Part shown: positions 6,717 to 13,624 of the stretch, in pieces | How positions within the stretch are numbered: position 1 is the first letter of the stretch | Layout: each line of letters opens with the position of its first letter | Virus record (IMG/VR): IMGVR_UViG_3300031857_001545 | Location: 1-22,242 of that record | Length of the DNA stretch: 22,242 bases | Reading direction: 5' to 3' (one strand) | Source of the DNA: a virus | Made by a program: the position numbers and the translations under genes | The notes under the pieces: generated by a model | What the model was told of the DNA's origin: nothing | What the model saw: only the letters and a program-made list of their open reading frames with translations | Databases searched by the model: none

Positions 6717-7123
6717 GTCTGTTAAAAGGTTTTATTAGTTTATTTGACTGGATGTTTCGATCTAAAAGTTATCAAGAACTAAGTGATGATCTTGACAACA
6801 AGATGCAAGATTTATATGACCGTAATGGATGGGGAACATACAACAACCCACTGAATCATACTAGATCAATCAGCAGCGAAGAATGGAACTCTAGATATAT
6901 AGGTCCAATTTCAGAAGTAGAAAAAGTGTTAAATGCATACAAACCGGGGACTTTTATTCCATATGCCATTTATGACAAGCAAGATGACACTCTAATCTCT
7001 CATTTTAAAAACGGAGAGTATGTCAGTATAGTTCTAAATGATACTGTAACAGTATTCAAGAGCAATTACGGTGGCGAAATTATAGGATGTAGAATTCATA
7101 ATATAAATAAACTTACCAAATAG
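6713..7123 (+). CDS. Hypothetical protein
   Basis: A 136-residue protein coupled by ATGA to the previous gene. It starts with an amphipathic, aromatic-rich segment (LLKGFISLFDWMFR), which could associate with a membrane or partner, then a helical part (YQELSDDLDNKMQDLYDR) and a beta-rich C-terminal half (DTVTVFKSNYGGEIIGCRI). No catalytic motif is visible and the family is not recognised. Confidence 0.7.
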   Translation: MSLLKGFISLFDWMFRSKSYQELSDDLDNKMQDLYDRNGWGTYNNPLNHTRSISSEEWNSRYIGPISEVEKVLNAYKPGTFIPYAIYDKQDDTLISHFKNGEYVSIVLNDTVTVFKSNYGGEIIGCRIHNINKLTK

Positions 7124-7131
7124 GACGAAGT

Positions 7132-7287
7132 ATGAAACTAACTAATCAAGATTTAGATATTATTCGAGAACTCGTAGAAGATAAACTGAAAAAGATAAAT
7201 AATGGGCCAGAAGGAACTGAGGTTCATCAGCAACCAGAAGTTTATATTAACATTATCAAGAAGATAGACAGTCTATATTTTTCATGA
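7132..7287 (+). CDS. Small hypothetical protein
   Basis: A 51-residue protein starting at the ATG at 7132, eight bases after the preceding stop and behind a GGACGAAG stretch that may act as ribosome binding site. It ends in an ATGA overlap with the metallophosphoesterase. It is helix, turn, helix: MKLTNQDLDIIRELVEDKL, then EVYINIIKKIDSLY. Phages often carry short proteins of this form; no function is known. Confidence 0.65.
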   Translation: MKLTNQDLDIIRELVEDKLKKINNGPEGTEVHQQPEVYINIIKKIDSLYFS

Positions 7288-7850
7288 TATATTTTATATC
7301 TGATACGCATTTTGGACACTACAATATTATCAAACATTGCAATCGTCCATTCTTAAATGCTCATATTATGGATCAAATTATGTTCGACAATATTAATGAA
7401 GTTGTTGGACATGATGATGTTCTATATATTCTTGGAGATTTTTGTTTTAGGGGTAAGAAGCCACTAGACTACAGACTCAGGATAAATTGTAGGAATATTC
7501 ATCTTATTTTAGGAAACCATGATAAAAGAACAGATTTTTATCCAGATGAACTAACTGTAGATATGCAGGGATTTTCATCAATACAAGAAGTTAAAGAAAT
7601 AATATATTGTAATCAAAGAATATATCTAAGTCATTATCCTCATAGGTCGTGGCCTGCTAGTCATAAAGGAAGTTATATGCTTTATGGTCATGTACACGGT
7701 AAATTTAATAATGAAGACAAAGTATCTAATAGATTAACTCTAGATGTTGGAGTTGACAATACGGTTAACTATAATAAACCATTCGGACAACCGTGGAGTT
7801 TCAAGGAATTACAAAAACTATTTAATGAGAAAATTAAGGACGTTAAATGA
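7284..7850 (+). CDS. Metallophosphoesterase
   Basis: A 188-residue calcineurin-like phosphoesterase. All metal-binding motifs are in place: SDTHFGH (Asp7, His9), GDFCF (Asp52), GNHD (77-80), SHYPH (His117) and GHVH (135-138). The opening SDTHFGHYNIIKHCNRPF is very close to a single-domain family common in phages and bacteria, whose substrates are mostly unknown; cyclic phosphodiesters and nucleotides are possible. It is coupled by ATGA on both sides. A role in RNA end processing together with the ligases is conceivable, but nothing in the sequence shows it. Confidence 0.92.
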   Translation: MIYFISDTHFGHYNIIKHCNRPFLNAHIMDQIMFDNINEVVGHDDVLYILGDFCFRGKKPLDYRLRINCRNIHLILGNHDKRTDFYPDELTVDMQGFSSIQEVKEIIYCNQRIYLSHYPHRSWPASHKGSYMLYGHVHGKFNNEDKVSNRLTLDVGVDNTVNYNKPFGQPWSFKELQKLFNEKIKDVK

Positions 7851-8263
7851 GTGGCTTTAATAAATTAAGTTATGATGAATTAGTTCAAATAAATGATGAA
7901 CTAAGATATACAATTGCTAATCTAAAAAAACAACAAGAAGAATATGAACAATGTACAGCACGAGTTTATGCTCCGGGTAAAAGCTATAAAGAATTAGAAA
8001 ATCAATTAGCCAAGTTTGAAACAGAAAAAACGCGAGAGATAGCAGAAATACTAGAAACTAAAGTAGAGCCGCTGAATCGTAAAATTGTAATATTACAAAA
8101 CGATTATAGTCATCTAAAATCTAGAAATAGAGACTTGGAAAGAATTATAGAAAAACAAAATGTTGTAATAACTCTTGCTGCTGGATATATTAGTGCTAGT
8201 CAAAAATTCGCTGATAAGCATCCTATAGATGTAAAAAAATGGCTAATGGGAGGAATGGAATGA
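7847..8263 (+). CDS. Coiled-coil hypothetical protein
   Basis: A 138-residue protein that is almost entirely helical with heptad-like spacing, mainly residues 8-35 (ELVQINDELRYTIANLKKQQ) and 45-105. It is rich in Glu, Lys, Gln and Asn. The C-terminal segment (AAGYISASQKFADKHPIDVKKWL) breaks the coil and may be a short helical cap. No enzyme motif is present. It is coupled by ATGA to the metallophosphoesterase and overlaps the next gene's start. A structural or scaffolding role is inferred from the coil only. Confidence 0.7.
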   Translation: MSGFNKLSYDELVQINDELRYTIANLKKQQEEYEQCTARVYAPGKSYKELENQLAKFETEKTREIAEILETKVEPLNRKIVILQNDYSHLKSRNRDLERIIEKQNVVITLAAGYISASQKFADKHPIDVKKWLMGGME

Positions 8264-8814
8264 ATGATAAATTGTACTATTGGGTAGCAATCTTTACTTC
8301 TGTTGCTTCTATTTTGTGCTGGTTTGTCTTGAATCCTATTCATAAAGCCAATCTACAAAAGGTAGAAAAATCTAAAATAAAGACTGAATATAAAAAACCA
8401 TTACACTATGTTTCAACTAATGTTAATGGTACGGTAGAAAGTATTCATATTTGGGGACGAACAGAAGTTGTGCCGGTATTTCAAGTACAACTAACAAGAT
8501 ATTTTTATGAAGATAACTTATGGGTTCTTGAAGAACCTCAAACTGGTGGTATAATTCAACCAAAGGGACGCAAGGGATATTTTATGCCGGTTATGAGTGG
8601 AACACTAAATACCAAGTTCGGCCCAGCACAATTAACAGAAGTTAGTAGTGTTGGATGGGCTGATGAAAAAGACGAATATTGGAGTGAATTTAGAGTAGCC
8701 AATTTAATTTTTAAAGATGATGAACCTGTGGCTATTTACTATAAGCACTACAATTATGACTATCAAACAAAATCATGGAAAGAAATAGCAGGATACGAGG
8801 CCACTTTTAAATAA
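8260..8814 (+). CDS. Membrane-anchored hypothetical protein
   Basis: A 184-residue protein. The ATG at 8260 is chosen because it overlaps the upstream TGA and has GGGAGG (8248-8253) as ribosome binding site; an in-frame ATG at 8239 would lie ahead of that site. One membrane segment (residues about 6-25, YYWVAIFTSVASILCWFVL) is followed by a polar linker and a beta-rich domain with Trp and aromatic residues. The domain is likely outside or inside the cell depending on insertion direction; lysines follow the span, favouring a cytoplasmic C-terminus by the positive-inside rule. Family not recognised. Confidence 0.7.
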   Translation: MNDKLYYWVAIFTSVASILCWFVLNPIHKANLQKVEKSKIKTEYKKPLHYVSTNVNGTVESIHIWGRTEVVPVFQVQLTRYFYEDNLWVLEEPQTGGIIQPKGRKGYFMPVMSGTLNTKFGPAQLTEVSSVGWADEKDEYWSEFRVANLIFKDDEPVAIYYKHYNYDYQTKSWKEIAGYEATFK

Positions 8815-8820
8815 GTCATT

Positions 8821-9018
8821 ATGAGTTATCTATGTCCAAGTTGTGAAGAAGATGTTTCTAATTTAATTAGTTGGGACAACCTTACTGAACAATATAATAG
8901 CGATAGAATATTATTTTGCCCCCATTGTAATGTTGGACTACAATTAAACTATGACGAAGAATGGGATGGTGTTGACGAGTATTCTTACTGGAGTTTTGAA
9001 ATAAAAAAACTACCATGA
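8821..9018 (+). CDS. Small zinc-ribbon-like protein
   Basis: A 65-residue acidic protein with CPSC at residues 5-8 and CPHC at residues 33-36, the spacing of a rubredoxin-like or zinc-ribbon knuckle pair. The rest contains an acidic and aromatic tail (DEEWDGVDEYSYWSFEI). It most likely binds one zinc ion. Such miniature zinc proteins in phages often bind host polymerase or other proteins, but nothing here identifies a partner. It overlaps the next gene by four bases. Confidence 0.75.
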   Translation: MSYLCPSCEEDVSNLISWDNLTEQYNSDRILFCPHCNVGLQLNYDEEWDGVDEYSYWSFEIKKLP

Positions 9019-9353
9019 CTAATAGAGAAAAATTAGTTCAAATTCGTAAATTACTTAAAGAAGCATACGATCACTATTTTGATAATTGTCAAGATTGTGG
9101 TTGTAAAAGCGGAGAAGGACATATTAGTTTAGAGTTTGGCAATTATTGGGAAGATCCTAATTGTGAACTAAATATAACCTCTGTATGTATAAGCTCTTAT
9201 GTTTTTGGGCCTCATAGAACCCATTGCTTTAATACTTTAGATGAAGCATTGGCAGAAGTGTCAAAATGGCACGAAGAAGAAATGAAAACGGTTTATACAT
9301 TGGATGATGAAGGATACCCTACTAGTTATTGGGCAAATCCAGACTATGAATAA
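9015..9353 (+). CDS. Conserved hypothetical protein with CxxCxC cluster
   Basis: A 112-residue protein with a helical start, then CQDCGCKSGEGHISLEFG (around residues 25-42) and a later FNTLDEALAEVSKWHEEEM helix. The cysteine cluster suggests a metal site, though only one CxxC is present and a partner Cys may be Cys51 or Cys57. Its first 23 bases nearly match those of the gene at 5702, giving both the N-terminus MTNREKLV. The end overlaps the start of the next gene by eight bases. Function unknown. Confidence 0.7.
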   Translation: MTNREKLVQIRKLLKEAYDHYFDNCQDCGCKSGEGHISLEFGNYWEDPNCELNITSVCISSYVFGPHRTHCFNTLDEALAEVSKWHEEEMKTVYTLDDEGYPTSYWANPDYE

Positions 9354-9489
9354 CGAAGAGATAACAGAAAATAGTTCAGAAGAGTCTTGCCAACTGCCGA
9401 TCTATGGAGTAGAATACGCAGACGGATCGCTTGTACCATTTGGCGATTTGTACTTAGATTTATTTCCAGAACAATATACTGTTGAATAG
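9346..9489 (+). CDS. Very small acidic hypothetical protein
   Basis: A 47-residue acidic protein. I use the ATG at 9346, overlapping the upstream stop, rather than the in-frame ATG at 9304, because the longer start would lie deep in the previous gene and add a segment that simply mirrors that gene. The core YGVEYADGSLVPFGDLYLD reads as two beta strands. Function unknown. Confidence 0.55.
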   Translation: MNNEEITENSSEESCQLPIYGVEYADGSLVPFGDLYLDLFPEQYTVE

Positions 9490-9498
9490 GAGACTATT

Positions 9499-9735
9499 AT
9501 GAAAGACCGATTTGATTTGGAAAATGAGATAACACAAACTTCCATATTCGCTAAACATCTGAGAGATTTGGCATATAGTGTACTAGAGCATGATTTGTCT
9601 GTAGATGAAACCGCTAATGCTCTTGAAGGTTTGGCTATTTTGATTGAGTCGCATGAAAAAGTATTGTTTGATACATTTACACAAGCCTTTCAACTGGATG
9701 GTTATAGCGATTTTGCTAAAACGTATGAACAGTAA
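9499..9735 (+). CDS. Conserved phage hypothetical protein (DLEN / FDTFT family)
   Basis: A 78-residue helical protein preceded by AGGAG at 9488-9492. FDLENEI at the N-terminus, LSVDETANALEGLAILIE in the middle and LFDTFTQAF near the C-terminus match a widespread small phage protein that begins with a DLE helix, then shows a sD(E)..nAL.Gl motif and ends in FDTFE. I know the pattern from many phage genomes but no function has been established to my knowledge. Confidence 0.8.
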   Translation: MKDRFDLENEITQTSIFAKHLRDLAYSVLEHDLSVDETANALEGLAILIESHEKVLFDTFTQAFQLDGYSDFAKTYEQ

Positions 9736-9937
9736 AGCACAAAAACTGATCGATGATTTTTCAGAGTTTGTTCTATACTATATTGGTATGGAGTATGATG
9801 TAAACACTGATATTGATACGCATTGTGTAGAGGTACATAGAATTATTGCATCCTATTATCTTGGCGGAAATAGCGTGGGGGATACTGCTGCTTATGTAGT
9901 TAACTATTTGCGGAGTATCAAGCATGAGCAGCAATAA
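9725..9937 (+). CDS. Small hypothetical protein
   Basis: A 70-residue protein; the ATG at 9725 overlaps the previous gene's end by 11 bases and is preferred to an upstream in-frame start at 9644. It is helical with VHRIIASYYLGGNSVGDTAAYVVNYL in the C-terminal half. No motif is recognised. It overlaps the next small gene by 14 bases. Confidence 0.6.
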   Translation: MNSKAQKLIDDFSEFVLYYIGMEYDVNTDIDTHCVEVHRIIASYYLGGNSVGDTAAYVVNYLRSIKHEQQ

Positions 9938-10067
9938 AATGCAAGAGTTAATCTCTCTATATGCTCAATCTCATCCAGAAGATAAATATCCAAATTTTAT
10001 GAAAGCCTTATCTTGGGCAGTATATATTATTAGACATCGTATTAATACATCCAATGTTAGCAGTTAG
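9924..10067 (+). CDS. Very small hypothetical protein
   Basis: A 47-residue frame starting MSSNKMQELISLYAQSHPED and ending at a TAG at 10065-10067. It overlaps both neighbours by 14 bases and fills the space between them; without it this stretch would be a 116-base gap. It is helical with a Trp in the second half. The content resembles the other miniature proteins of this block. Support is positional. Confidence 0.5.
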   Translation: MSSNKMQELISLYAQSHPEDKYPNFMKALSWAVYIIRHRINTSNVSS

Positions 10068-10242
10068 ACTTGATAAAGAAATTCCTTGCGACTACATTTG
10101 TCATAGTATTCAAAAATTAATTGAATCCTATATGAAAGATAGTCCTAATTTAGCCGATGCCGTGCTGGTGGTCGATATAAAAACTATTATAGATGATGAT
10201 AAAAATAAGTATTTACCATACAAACCAGAGAACGAATCATGA
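10054..10242 (+). CDS. Small hypothetical protein
   Basis: A 62-residue protein starting inside the previous small gene and ending in an ATGA overlap with the next. It contains a helix (CHSIQKLIESYMKD) and a strand (AVLVVDIKTII). No recognised motif. Confidence 0.55.
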   Translation: MLAVRLDKEIPCDYICHSIQKLIESYMKDSPNLADAVLVVDIKTIIDDDKNKYLPYKPENES

Positions 10243-10604
10243 ACATAGATATTGCACTCTCAATTAAAGTTAATGATGTTGTTTATAATTGTTTTATGGA
10301 TAAACTAATTGTAAAATCTTATTCGTGTAAATTCAATGATCTAGGCAAGATATCATCTATTACTTTTGATACTGTTGACAGCAATAACTATAGTAGAACA
10401 TATGACTATGAAAACTTATATGATAAAGACATGACATGGGAGAGTGACGAAGAAAAGTCTTGGATAGAATGGGCTTCACAAAATAAAGACTTTATTTTTG
10501 AGTTTGATCATATAGATACAATTAAGAATATATACAAGATAGGTTTTGCTAATGGATTTGAATACAAAAAATATAGAAACTATCAAGAAATGATGGAAAA
10601 ATGA
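10239..10604 (+). CDS. Hypothetical protein
   Basis: A 121-residue acidic protein, coupled by ATGA on both sides. The N-terminal part is beta-rich (IALSIKVNDVVYNCFMDKLIV), the middle is acidic (DKDMTWESDEEKSWIEWASQ) and the C-terminus is helical. No catalytic motif can be seen. The sequence has the composition of a real folded protein with regular Trp and Tyr, but I do not recognise the family. Confidence 0.7.
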   Translation: MNIDIALSIKVNDVVYNCFMDKLIVKSYSCKFNDLGKISSITFDTVDSNNYSRTYDYENLYDKDMTWESDEEKSWIEWASQNKDFIFEFDHIDTIKNIYKIGFANGFEYKKYRNYQEMMEK

Positions 10605-10858
10605 ACTCAGAAGACTATAAACTTTTAATACATATTTGTCAACAGTGCCTACGGTCATCAATATTATCAATGCAACAAATCATAGATATAGATACTATGA
10701 TCAATAAATTATATACGGAAATGGACAACGCAAAGGAGAGAAATAGTATATGTTATGGAAAGAAGTTAAAAGTTGGTGTAAAGAAAACGGCTTCAAAACA
10801 GACAGAACAAAAATTAAAGAGGAAGAAAATTCCTACAATTACACATGGTTCAAAATAG
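10601..10858 (+). CDS. Small hypothetical protein, C-terminal part overlaps the next gene
   Basis: An 85-residue frame, ATGA-coupled to the gene before it. The first 45 or so residues (MNSEDYKLLIHICQQCLRSS and following) look like an ordinary helical protein. From about residue 50 the frame enters the following gene in another phase and becomes very Lys-rich (KKLKVGVKKTASKQTEQKLK), as expected of a shadow translation. Either the stop codon has been lost, extending the protein by some 35 residues, or the basic tail is a genuine overprinted extension. The start is more secure than the end. Confidence 0.5.
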   Translation: MNSEDYKLLIHICQQCLRSSILSMQQIIDIDTMINKLYTEMDNAKERNSICYGKKLKVGVKKTASKQTEQKLKRKKIPTITHGSK

Positions 10859-11001
10859 ATGACCCGTCCATTTCTGGAACAGCAACCAGTGTTAGCAAAT
10901 TAGCGACTATTATCTATAATGTAATAACAGATAATAAATATGTAGAGTATCAAACGAAATATCAAGAACAACAGGCTCTAGAAGATTTTAAATATGAATA
11001 A
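10750..11001 (+). CDS. Small hypothetical protein
   Basis: An 83-residue protein with a good ribosome binding site (AAAGGAGAG, ending 9 bases before the ATG). It opens MLWKEVKSWCKENGFKTDRT and continues with TWFKIDDPSISGTATSVSKLATIIYN, a pattern seen in short phage proteins with an N-terminal W..v..W....G and a central helix. It overlaps the preceding frame by 109 bases, far more than any other pair here; composition says this frame is the real one in the overlap. Function unknown. Confidence 0.7.
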   Translation: MLWKEVKSWCKENGFKTDRTKIKEEENSYNYTWFKIDDPSISGTATSVSKLATIIYNVITDNKYVEYQTKYQEQQALEDFKYE

Positions 11002-11170
11002 TGAGTCCGACATAACTGAGCATGGAGTCAAAACTCAAACTGTTGTTACATTTGGCACTATATTTAGTGCTGCCATTAACGGTATCGTAGGATATATTGC
11101 AGTATACTTCTTCCGACCAATATGGCTAAAAACAGTAAAATGGTGGGAAAGTGACAAATCACAAAACTGA
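10994..11170 (+). CDS. Small membrane protein
   Basis: A 58-residue protein starting eight bases before the previous stop. A polar N-terminus (NNESDITEHGVKTQT) precedes one membrane segment at about residues 17-41 (VVTFGTIFSAAINGIVGYIA and on), followed by a basic and Trp-rich tail (WLKTVKWWESDK). A single span with a cytoplasmic C-terminus is likely. It overlaps the following phosphoesterase start by 20 bases. Function unknown. Confidence 0.6.
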   Translation: MNNESDITEHGVKTQTVVTFGTIFSAAINGIVGYIAVYFFRPIWLKTVKWWESDKSQN

Positions 11171-11834
11171 CATTATAATTATTAGCGATATTCATTTAGG
11201 GTCGCATATCTGTCAAGATGAGAAACTACTAAAATTTTTACAATCCATAGAGTTTAGAACTAATCATCTCATTATCAACGGTGATTTATTTGATAATTGG
11301 AATTTTTCTAGATTGAATAATAATCATTGGCAAATTCTAAAAACTATTCGTAAAGCATCTGAAAAAATTAAAACCACTTGGATCAGTGGCAACCATGATG
11401 GGCCAGCAGAAATCATATCTCATCTACTCAATGTAGACTTCATAGAAGAATATCGTTTTGTAAATGGATATAAACGATATATAGTATTGCATGGTGACAT
11501 ATTCGATAGTTATATTACTAAATATCCTAGATTAGCCAAAATAGCCGACTGGTGCTATAGATTGATACAAAAGTTAGATTCTTCTTTGTACTGGGCTAGA
11601 AAACTCAAAAGAAGCAGCAAAACATTTTTAAGAGCAGTAGAGACAGTGCAATATAGTGCCATAGACTATTGCAAAAAACATAAATCGGATGTTATCTGTT
11701 TAGGACATACTCACAGTGCTGCCGCTATTGATTCTGGTGCGGTTGCCTATTATAATAGTGGGTCATGGACTGATACTGTATGTACATATATTTCTATTAC
11801 TAATGGTTATACGGAACTTAAAACTTATGAATAA
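11151..11834 (+). CDS. Metallophosphoesterase, LpxH-like (COG2908 type)
   Basis: A 227-residue calcineurin-like phosphoesterase. Metal-site motifs are SDIHLGSH (Asp13, His15), NGDLFDNW (Asp45), SGNHDGP (GNHD 80-83), LHGDIFDSY (His114) and LGHTHSA (GHTH 185-188). The SDIHLG / GDLFD / HGD order is that of UDP-2,3-diacylglucosamine hydrolase relatives. True LpxH acts on lipid A precursors; phage members may act on other diphosphates, so the substrate is open. Start: GTG at 11151 is the only reasonable in-frame start ahead of motif I, with GGGA four bases upstream. It overlaps thyX by eight bases. It is distinct from the smaller phosphoesterase at 7284. Confidence 0.9.
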   Translation: MTNHKTDIIIISDIHLGSHICQDEKLLKFLQSIEFRTNHLIINGDLFDNWNFSRLNNNHWQILKTIRKASEKIKTTWISGNHDGPAEIISHLLNVDFIEEYRFVNGYKRYIVLHGDIFDSYITKYPRLAKIADWCYRLIQKLDSSLYWARKLKRSSKTFLRAVETVQYSAIDYCKKHKSDVICLGHTHSAAAIDSGAVAYYNSGSWTDTVCTYISITNGYTELKTYE

Positions 11835-12486
11835 ACTAGTTAAATTTGTTTCTGTGACTCCAGACGCAGAAAAACAAATATCTTATTGTGCAAGAGTATC
11901 TAATCCATCTAATCAAGACTCAGATAACATTAGTAAATTGTTGAAGTATTGCATAGATCACAGGCACTGGTCTATATTTGAAATGGCATTTATGACACTA
12001 GAAGTTAATACAACTAGAGGTCTTGCTGCCCAAATCCTTAGACACAGAAGTTTTACTTTTCAAGAATTTAGTCAGAGATATGCTGATACTACACTATTAG
12101 CAGAAGAAATTCCTTTGTTTGAACTCCGCAGACAGGATAATAAAAATAGACAAAATAGTATAGATGATATTGCCGATGAAGTTAAAAGCAAATGGACTAG
12201 TCAGATTCGACAGCATCTAGCCAAATCTAAGGCTATTTATGATGGTATGATTGCTGATGGGATAGCAAAAGAATGTGCTAGATTTATTCTGCCGTTAGCC
12301 ACACCTACTAGACTTTATATCAGTGGGTCAATTAGATCGTGGATTACATATATTGCTCTAAGAGAAAAAAGCGGCACACAAAAAGAACATATGGATATTG
12401 CTAAAGAATGTAAGAACATATTATGTGAGCATTTACCTATAATTGCAGATGCTTTGGGCGGCAACTCAAAAGACTGGACTATATAA
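11827..12486 (+). CDS. thyX: FAD-dependent thymidylate synthase ThyX
   Basis: A 219-residue ThyX, which makes dTMP from dUMP with FAD, NADPH and methylenetetrahydrofolate. The signature RHR-x7-S is present at residues 72-82 (RHRSFTFQEFS, followed by QRYAD). Also typical are the early CARVS segment (21-25), HWSIFE (47-52), the helix before the signature, and the late ARFILPLATPTRLY and RSWITYIALR segments. The ATG at 11827 overlaps the upstream stop; an earlier in-frame ATG at 11716 would only add a shadow of the phosphoesterase gene. It ends with a one-base overlap into a tiny membrane-protein gene. It supplies thymidylate for phage DNA synthesis. Confidence 0.95.
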   Translation: MNKLVKFVSVTPDAEKQISYCARVSNPSNQDSDNISKLLKYCIDHRHWSIFEMAFMTLEVNTTRGLAAQILRHRSFTFQEFSQRYADTTLLAEEIPLFELRRQDNKNRQNSIDDIADEVKSKWTSQIRQHLAKSKAIYDGMIADGIAKECARFILPLATPTRLYISGSIRSWITYIALREKSGTQKEHMDIAKECKNILCEHLPIIADALGGNSKDWTI

Positions 12487-12608
12487 TGATACATTTTAGA
12501 TATTCCGACTATGCTGATATACTTGCTGTGTTTCCTATAATCTTTATTGCTTTGTGTGCTATTATGTTTAGTATACTAGGTATTCTATTAAAAATAACAA
12601 AGGATTGA
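12486..12608 (+). CDS. Very small membrane protein
   Basis: A 40-residue frame whose ATG shares one base with the thyX stop (TAATG). After a short polar start it has one strong hydrophobic span, about residues 12-36 (ILAVFPIIFIALCAIMFSIL). Coupling and a clean membrane helix support it. Function unknown. Confidence 0.6.
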   Translation: MIHFRYSDYADILAVFPIIFIALCAIMFSILGILLKITKD

Positions 12609-12615
12609 TCTTATT

Positions 12616-12753
12616 ATGTTAATAAATTTAGTACTGTCTCTTTTTGCTATATATCTAATTATAGGATTAGTAGCAATAGTATTCGGTGTGGTCTTTTTGG
12701 GTTCTATGGCGTATAATATTCATCAACAAGATAAGAGGATAAAAAAGAACTAA
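12616..12753 (+). CDS. Very small membrane protein
   Basis: A 45-residue protein with a membrane segment at about residues 3-33 (LINLVLSLFAIYLIIGLVAI and following) and a polar, basic tail ending DKRIKKN, so the C-terminus is probably cytoplasmic. It starts seven bases after the preceding small membrane-protein gene; the two form a pair between thyX and the gene at 12756. Function unknown. Confidence 0.6.
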   Translation: MLINLVLSLFAIYLIIGLVAIVFGVVFLGSMAYNIHQQDKRIKKN

Positions 12754-12755
12754 CT

Positions 12756-12941
12756 ATGGAATACTTAGTCACAGCACAAGCCTACGATAAAAACGATCAG
12801 TATAAACAAACTTTTTTGCTACACGATACATTTCTAGCAGCCGACGAATCTGGTGCTAGAAGTGCTTTTATAGATAAGTTTCAGCCAACTCATAATATTG
12901 TCAAAATTTTTTCCGCAATAGGTCTTGATAACAACCCCTAA
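12756..12941 (+). CDS. Small hypothetical protein
   Basis: A 61-residue protein beginning two bases after the previous stop. The layout of strand, helix and strand (EYLVTAQAYDK, FLAADESGARSAFIDKF, HNIVKIFSAI) resembles small uncharacterised phage proteins in which an AxSxxxARxxF helix follows a beta hairpin. No catalytic motif is seen. Confidence 0.65.
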   Translation: MEYLVTAQAYDKNDQYKQTFLLHDTFLAADESGARSAFIDKFQPTHNIVKIFSAIGLDNNP

Positions 12942-12957
12942 AATTAAGAGCATTAGT

Positions 12958-13563
12958 ATGGATACAAAAATGTCTTTTATGATGAAGTGTGTAAAAGAAC
13001 TACTAAATAATGGCTTTAGCGTTCTTTTGCATAAAAAAGACAATCTTAACGGATATGGCGGGTGGTTTGGAACCGATGAAGGAGAAGAAGAATTTGTCGT
13101 GGCCCTAAATCATCATATGGGTTTTGAAATTTTTATTCACGAATATTGCCATTTTTTACAGTGGAAAACTGACAGAAAATTTTGGGACGATTCTTGCGAA
13201 CACTATGATACCTTATTTGATTGGATAGAAAATAAAGATATGATAGTATCAGAAGAAAATTTACAAGCTAGTTTACATACTATTTTATCTATTGAGCATG
13301 ATTGTGAAAGAAGGGTATTAAAGTTAATAGATTTGAATCCTGTAGAGGGTTTTGACAAGGATAAGTATATTAGGGCGGTTAATGCTTATCTATGGTCTTA
13401 TCATATTAATAGAGAATTAAGAAAGAGACCAAAAAATCCTATATATTCTGAAAAAGTATTAGAGCATATGTCCAATACTTTTAATACTAATCTAGATTTT
13501 TATCTAGATGCTAATAATTTATCTTCGTTATCTAAACAAGTATTACTGGCCGAATACGAATAA
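12958..13563 (+). CDS. HExxH putative metallopeptidase
   Basis: A 201-residue protein with a zinc-peptidase signature: IFIHEYCHFLQW, giving HEYCH at residues 61-65. Upstream, an aromatic Gly-rich strand (NGYGGWFGTDEGEEEFVVAL) precedes the motif, as in small gluzincin-like proteins; a third ligand could be the Glu in IEHDCERRVL, around residue 120. Start: ATG at 12958 has AAGAG nine bases upstream and avoids overlap with the preceding gene, whereas the 12925 ATG lacks a site. No signal peptide is visible, so it would act inside the host cell. Similar HEYCHF proteins are encoded by other phages; targets are unknown. It is the last gene before a promoter. Confidence 0.7.
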   Translation: MDTKMSFMMKCVKELLNNGFSVLLHKKDNLNGYGGWFGTDEGEEEFVVALNHHMGFEIFIHEYCHFLQWKTDRKFWDDSCEHYDTLFDWIENKDMIVSEENLQASLHTILSIEHDCERRVLKLIDLNPVEGFDKDKYIRAVNAYLWSYHINRELRKRPKNPIYSEKVLEHMSNTFNTNLDFYLDANNLSSLSKQVLLAEYE

Positions 13564-13577
13564 ATTTTCAAGTCCGG

Positions 13578-13606
13578 TTGACAGATCGGCCGATAACTGA
13601 TATAAT
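13578..13606 (+). promoter_or_regulatory. Sigma-70-type promoter with GCCGATA in the spacer
   Basis: TTGACA at 13578-13583 and TATAAT at 13601-13606 are both perfect consensus hexamers, 17 bases apart. The spacer contains GCCGATA at 13589-13595, five bases after the -35 box. The element lies in a 61-base gap between the HExxH gene and the UV-damage endonuclease gene, whose ribosome binding site (ACGGAGA) follows. The same heptamer sits in two other promoters of this window. Confidence 0.9.
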
Positions 13607-13624
13607 ACGCCAAACGGAGATTTT

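Noticed and set aside
11716-11826. N-terminal extension of ThyX
   Set aside because: It would lie entirely within the phosphoesterase gene's end; the protein from 11827 already begins like ordinary ThyX.
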